Below, in pieces: positions 41,597-44,053 of a stretch of DNA of 44,053 nucleotides (positions within the stretch are counted from its first letter, which is position 1; every line of letters begins with the position of its first letter). Under the pieces are notes generated by a model. It was not told the origin of the DNA. It saw only the letters and a program-made list of their open reading frames with translations, and did no database searches. Made by a program: the position numbers and the translations under genes. Source of the DNA: an uncultured Actinomycetes bacterium (GTDB lineage: Bacteria > Actinomycetota > Acidimicrobiia > Acidimicrobiales > RAAP-2); the NCBI GenBank assembly GCA_903885505.1, contig CAISIU010000112.1, positions 1 through 44,053 on the forward strand, in the 5' to 3' direction.

Positions 41597-41602
41597 GTCT
41601 TA
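41597..41602 (-). promoter_or_regulatory. -10 box, leaderless promoter of the second esterase
   Basis: TAAGAC on the minus strand, 6 nt before the ATG at 41590; its last base departs from TAnnnT. Confidence 0.4.
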
Positions 41603-41707
41603 TCACTTTCACGTCACGCCGGCGGTAACCCCCTGCCCCATTTGGCCTTAATCCTCTATGCGGCGACCACGTTGGCCCCTATCCTGAGGGCGACAAAAGG
41701 AGAAGCA

Positions 41708-42559
41708 ATGCGCAAAGTTGGCGTAGTGGGTTGCGGTCTTATGGGATCGGGAATTGCGGAAGTCTGTGCCCGACAAGGTCTCGACGTTATCGTCGTAGAG
41801 CGTTCGGTGGAGGCTCTCGAGGGGGGCCGAAAGCGCATTCAGAACTCAATCGAACGAGCCGTGACGAATGGCAAACTCGAGCGTGAGGCAGCCGATGCTG
41901 CTCTGTCGGCACTGCGTTTCGAGGAGTCACTCGACACCTTGGCGGACCGCGACCTCGTCATCGAGGCCGTGGCTGAAGATGAAGGCATCAAGATCGCGGT
42001 CTTTGCCGAACTTGATCGGATTGTCACTAATCCCGACGCCATCTTCACCACGAATACCTCGTCGATTCCCATTATCAAATTGGCCATGGCGACGAAGCGT
42101 CCCCAGCAAGTTATTGGCATGCACTTCTTCAACCCAGTCCCGGTCTTGAAGTTGGTAGAAATGATTCCGAGCCTCCTCTCCTCGAGCGAGACGGCGGCCC
42201 GCGTTCGTTCCTTTGCCAAGGATCAACTTGGCAAGCACGTGATTGTCTCGCCGGACCGCGCCGGATTCGTGGTCAATGCGCTCCTCATTCCCTACCTGTT
42301 ATCGGCCGTTCGCATGCTGGAGTCGGGCTTCGCCTCGGCGGAAGACATTGACACCGGAATGGTGCTGGGCTGCGCCCACCCCATGGGGCCGCTGCGTTTG
42401 ATTGACCTCATCGGCGTCGACACCACGGTGGCGATTGCCGATTCCCTCTACAGCGAGTTCAAGGAGCAGAACTTCACCGCTCCCCCGCTTCTGTCACGCA
42501 TGAGCCAAGCCGGCCTCCTCGGCCGAAAGACGGGGCAGGGCTTCTACAGCTACCGATAG
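41708..42559 (+). CDS. 3-hydroxybutyryl-CoA/3-hydroxyacyl-CoA dehydrogenase
   Basis: 283 aa, the length of stand-alone PaaH/Hbd enzymes. NAD site GCGLMGSGIAEVCA, the catalytic region TTNTSSIPI and MHFFNPVPVLKLVE with its histidine, and the C-terminal domain DRAGFVVNALLIPYL and LGCAHPMGPLRLIDLIG. It oxidises 3-hydroxyacyl-CoA to 3-oxoacyl-CoA, or the reverse, in fatty-acid or butyrate-type metabolism. The ATG has AAAGGAG 5 nt upstream, with a TATCCT box at 41680-41685. The frame is open to 41324, but that part is antisense to the esterase. Confidence 0.95.
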   Translation: MRKVGVVGCGLMGSGIAEVCARQGLDVIVVERSVEALEGGRKRIQNSIERAVTNGKLEREAADAALSALRFEESLDTLADRDLVIEAVAEDEGIKIAVFAELDRIVTNPDAIFTTNTSSIPIIKLAMATKRPQQVIGMHFFNPVPVLKLVEMIPSLLSSSETAARVRSFAKDQLGKHVIVSPDRAGFVVNALLIPYLLSAVRMLESGFASAEDIDTGMVLGCAHPMGPLRLIDLIGVDTTVAIADSLYSEFKEQNFTAPPLLSRMSQAGLLGRKTGQGFYSYR

Positions 42560-42566
42560 ATCGTCG

Positions 42567-43025
42567 CTAGTGACCGCGAGCCCACGTATCGATGGCCTCC
42601 AAGGTGTGCCGGATGGACGTCTTAGTGAAACCTGTTCGGTCGGCTCGAATGGGCGACGAGATAAAGGCAAACCACGCAGGTCGCTGGTCGGTCCAACTCT
42701 CCGTCAATATCACCGCGTCACCATCCGACTCCATCTCATACGACCACGTGGAGATGGGTATGGCGAAGTATGTGACCGTGAACTCAAAGCGCTTGTTCTC
42801 CTCGCAGTGAGTCACCGTCGCCGTGGTCGTCCACGACGATTTTCCGTGGCGATTCGTCCCCTTAAAGCGGGCTCCGACCTTCGGGCGGTCGTGAGGCGCC
42901 ATCCACTGACCACCGGTGTTTTCGAGGGAAAAACGTCCCATGCCCGGAAGGTCACAGACGGCATCCCATATCACTGATACCGGTGCGCTGATTCGAATGC
43001 TGTCGCGGACTGAAGACTTGGCCAT
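42567..43025 (-). CDS. SRPBCC-family protein
   Basis: 152 aa START-like domain. SSVRDSIRISAPVSVIWDAVCDLPGMGRFS is the typical N-terminal strand and two helices, followed by WTTTATVTHCEENKRFEFTV, WSYEMESDGDAVILTESW and a C-terminal helix. Likely binds a lipid-like or aromatic ligand. It does not closely resemble the other SRPBCC protein at 23012. It ends 7 nt after the dehydrogenase stop on the opposite strand, the only convergent protein-coding pair here without overlap. Confidence 0.8.
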   Translation of the reverse strand: MAKSSVRDSIRISAPVSVIWDAVCDLPGMGRFSLENTGGQWMAPHDRPKVGARFKGTNRHGKSSWTTTATVTHCEENKRFEFTVTYFAIPISTWSYEMESDGDAVILTESWTDQRPAWFAFISSPIRADRTGFTKTSIRHTLEAIDTWARGH

Positions 43026-43074
43026 GATGACATCTTCCTACGAGGTGGTTCGTCCTCCAGGTATTTGCTGCCAC

Positions 43075-43080
43075 TACCGT
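43075..43080 (+). promoter_or_regulatory. -10 box in front of the exporter's short leader ORF
   Basis: TACCGT, 6 nt before the ATG at 43087 (the short ORF) and 23 nt before the exporter's own ATG. Confidence 0.5.
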
Positions 43081-43086
43081 TGGTCC

Positions 43087-43107
43087 ATGCGAAAAGTGAC
43101 CCCATGA
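43087..43107 (+). CDS. Six-codon leader peptide MRKVTP (candidate)
   Basis: ATG-CGA-AAA-GTG-ACC-CCA-TGA. Its ATG stands 6 nt after a TACCGT box, the spacing used by the leaderless genes here, and its stop overlaps the exporter's ATG as ATGA. It contains adjacent Arg and Lys codons, the two amino acids exported by LysE/ArgO proteins. Too short to be judged by homology. Confidence 0.4.
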   Translation: MRKVTP

Positions 43108-43700
43108 CGCGTGCGCTCGTGGCCGGCTTCGTGATGGGCCTGTCGCTCATTGTGGCCATTGGACCTCAGAACGCATTCGTCCTCACCAGCGGATTACGTC
43201 GTGAGCGGTGGCTCATGGTTGCCGGTATTTGCATTGCCGGCGATCTTCTCCTCATCACCGCGGGTGTTATCGGCCTCGGTGCGGTCATTTCACACTTTCC
43301 CGTCTTGCTCACCGTGGCGCGCTTTTCCGGAGCGGGGTATCTCCTCTACATGGCTCGTGGACGCTGGCGCGCCGCTCGTCATCCCGGATCTCTGGCTGCC
43401 GATCAGCCGGCCACCATCAGTACGCTCGCGCGCCGCGCACTGGCACTTACTTTTCTCAACCCACACGTCTATCTCGACACCGTGGTATTACTGGGATCGA
43501 TCAGTGCGCATTGGGGAAGTCATCGCTGGCTCTTTGCGGTGGGTGCTGGCAGCGCATCGATTCTGTGGTTTCTCTCCCTGGGCGGCGGAGCTAGCCGGCT
43601 CTCACCCTTCGTGCGTTCCCCGCGAGCGTGGGCGATCATTGATATGACGACGGCTGCCATCATGGCCATCGTCGCCGTGACGCTGGTGGCGGGGGCTTAG
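43104..43700 (+). CDS. LysE/ArgO-family amino-acid exporter
   Basis: 198 aa with about six membrane segments. MGLSLIVAIGPQNAFVLTSGLRR near the start and FLNPHVYLDTVVLLGSI in the middle are the strongest signatures of the LysE/ArgO group, which export L-lysine or L-arginine, driven by the proton gradient. In many bacteria a LysR-type regulator (LysG/ArgP) is adjacent; none is seen here. No Shine-Dalgarno precedes the ATG, which fits coupling to the short upstream ORF. The stop overlaps that of the next gene (TTAG, 43697-43700). Confidence 0.9.
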   Translation: MTRALVAGFVMGLSLIVAIGPQNAFVLTSGLRRERWLMVAGICIAGDLLLITAGVIGLGAVISHFPVLLTVARFSGAGYLLYMARGRWRAARHPGSLAADQPATISTLARRALALTFLNPHVYLDTVVLLGSISAHWGSHRWLFAVGAGSASILWFLSLGGGASRLSPFVRSPRAWAIIDMTTAAIMAIVAVTLVAGA

Positions 43701-44053
43701 GCGCCTCGGCGACGATGTTCCCGCCGGTGAAAACCACGCGGGTCCAAAATCCGATGCCACCATGTCTCTTTGTGATGACGTCCACCCAGGAGCCATGTCA
43801 TCAACGTGCGCGGGAGGTACCCCGTGACCCCGAGTACAGCCACCAGACTTCCCAGCACCATCACCTGGCCGATGGCGAAATGGATAGTGGTGGCCGTCCA
43901 CGTCCACGATAGATAGACGAGAAGCAGCGACGTGCCCAGTGCGGCCACCAGGCCCAGTGGGCGGTGTAGCCGCGACGTCGCGGTTCCGCTGCGACGCGCG
44001 AAATGGATGGCGACGAGAATGACGCCGACGTATTCGCACGCCGTCGTGGCCCA
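43697..44053 (-). CDS. Membrane protein of unknown function, C-terminal fragment
   Basis: The frame is open from the right edge of the window, so the N-terminus is missing; 118 codons are visible. Three hydrophobic segments can be seen (about 7-20, 50-62 and 69-90), then a basic His/Arg-rich cytoplasmic tail (HRILDPRGFHRREHRRRGA). I do not recognise the family. Convergent with the ArgO/LysE gene, with overlapping stops. Confidence 0.65.
   Translation of the reverse strand, partial: WATTACEYVGVILVAIHFARRSGTATSRLHRPLGLVAALGTSLLLVYLSWTWTATTIHFAIGQVMVLGSLVAVLGVTGYLPRTLMTWLLGGRHHKETWWHRILDPRGFHRREHRRRGA

Noticed and set aside
41324-41707. In-frame extension of the hydroxyacyl-CoA dehydrogenase
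   Set aside because: It is antisense to the esterase; the ATG at 41708 has a good Shine-Dalgarno and gives a normal NAD-binding N-terminus.

Overview
The window looks like a chromosomal stretch of a free-living, high-GC, monoderm bacterium of the Actinomycetota. Supporting signs are a DUF3040 membrane protein, a wax-ester-synthase/DGAT-type acyltransferase, an actinobacterial-style HNH protein, GTG starts, and many promoters whose -10 box sits 6-7 nt before the start codon (leaderless genes). The class Acidimicrobiia is my best guess, but that is inference. I see no insertion sequence, prophage, CRISPR array or clear island.

Layout. 1-5.6 kb: start of the division and cell-wall (dcw) cluster on the minus strand, read mraZ-rsmH-ftsL-like-ftsI-murE-mraY, with 4-7 nt overlaps at every junction and a 10-bp-phased operator in front of mraZ. 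5.6-7.4 kb: minus-strand run of DUF3040, small Trp-rich protein, HNH protein and lipoate-ligase-like protein, closed by a hairpin terminator. 7.4-16.6 kb: small transcription units including a low-Mr phosphatase, two DHA2-type MFS exporters, an NhaA antiporter, a flavin oxidoreductase, MsrA, a Fur-family regulator, an ABC-2 exporter pair and a nitroreductase. 16.6-20.4 kb: polar amino-acid ABC transporter (binding protein, permease, ATPase) with a class III CoA-transferase coupled downstream. 20.5-24.4 kb: HSL-type esterase plus sulfatase, then an SRPBCC protein plus SDR. 24.4-28.8 kb: tRNA-Gly(GCC), WS/DGAT, dut, orn and an acyl-CoA synthetase. 28.8-33.2 kb: a GT8-like glycosyltransferase, a HAD phosphatase and the operon clpP-wzm-wzt. 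33.2-36 kb: tRNA-Leu(UAG), a DEAD-box RNA helicase with a C-terminal cold-shock domain, and an FKBP. 36-40.6 kb: LON-domain protein, rdgB, rph and doxX on the minus strand, then smpB, a secreted SGNH-like protein, and ssrA (tmRNA). 40.7-44 kb: second HSL-type esterase, 3-hydroxyacyl-CoA dehydrogenase, SRPBCC protein, an ArgO/LysE exporter with a possible six-codon leader peptide, and a membrane protein cut by the window edge.

How it works together. Most content is housekeeping: wall synthesis, RNA turnover (orn, rph, helicase), ribosome rescue (smpB/ssrA), nucleotide-pool cleaning (dut, rdgB), proteolysis (clpP), lipid metabolism and solute transport. The organisation is very compact. Same-strand neighbours overlap by ATGA/GTGA/TAGTG, and nearly all convergent gene pairs overlap at their stops, five of them by exactly 4 bp. 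I found no clearly new multi-gene system. The items most worth a second look are the helicase-cold-shock-domain fusion with its Arg/Asp-rich repeat linker, the phased mraZ operator, the fixed -10-to-start spacing across about 17 genes, the Arg-Lys mini-ORF before the ArgO/LysE gene, and the clpP-wzm-wzt coupling.
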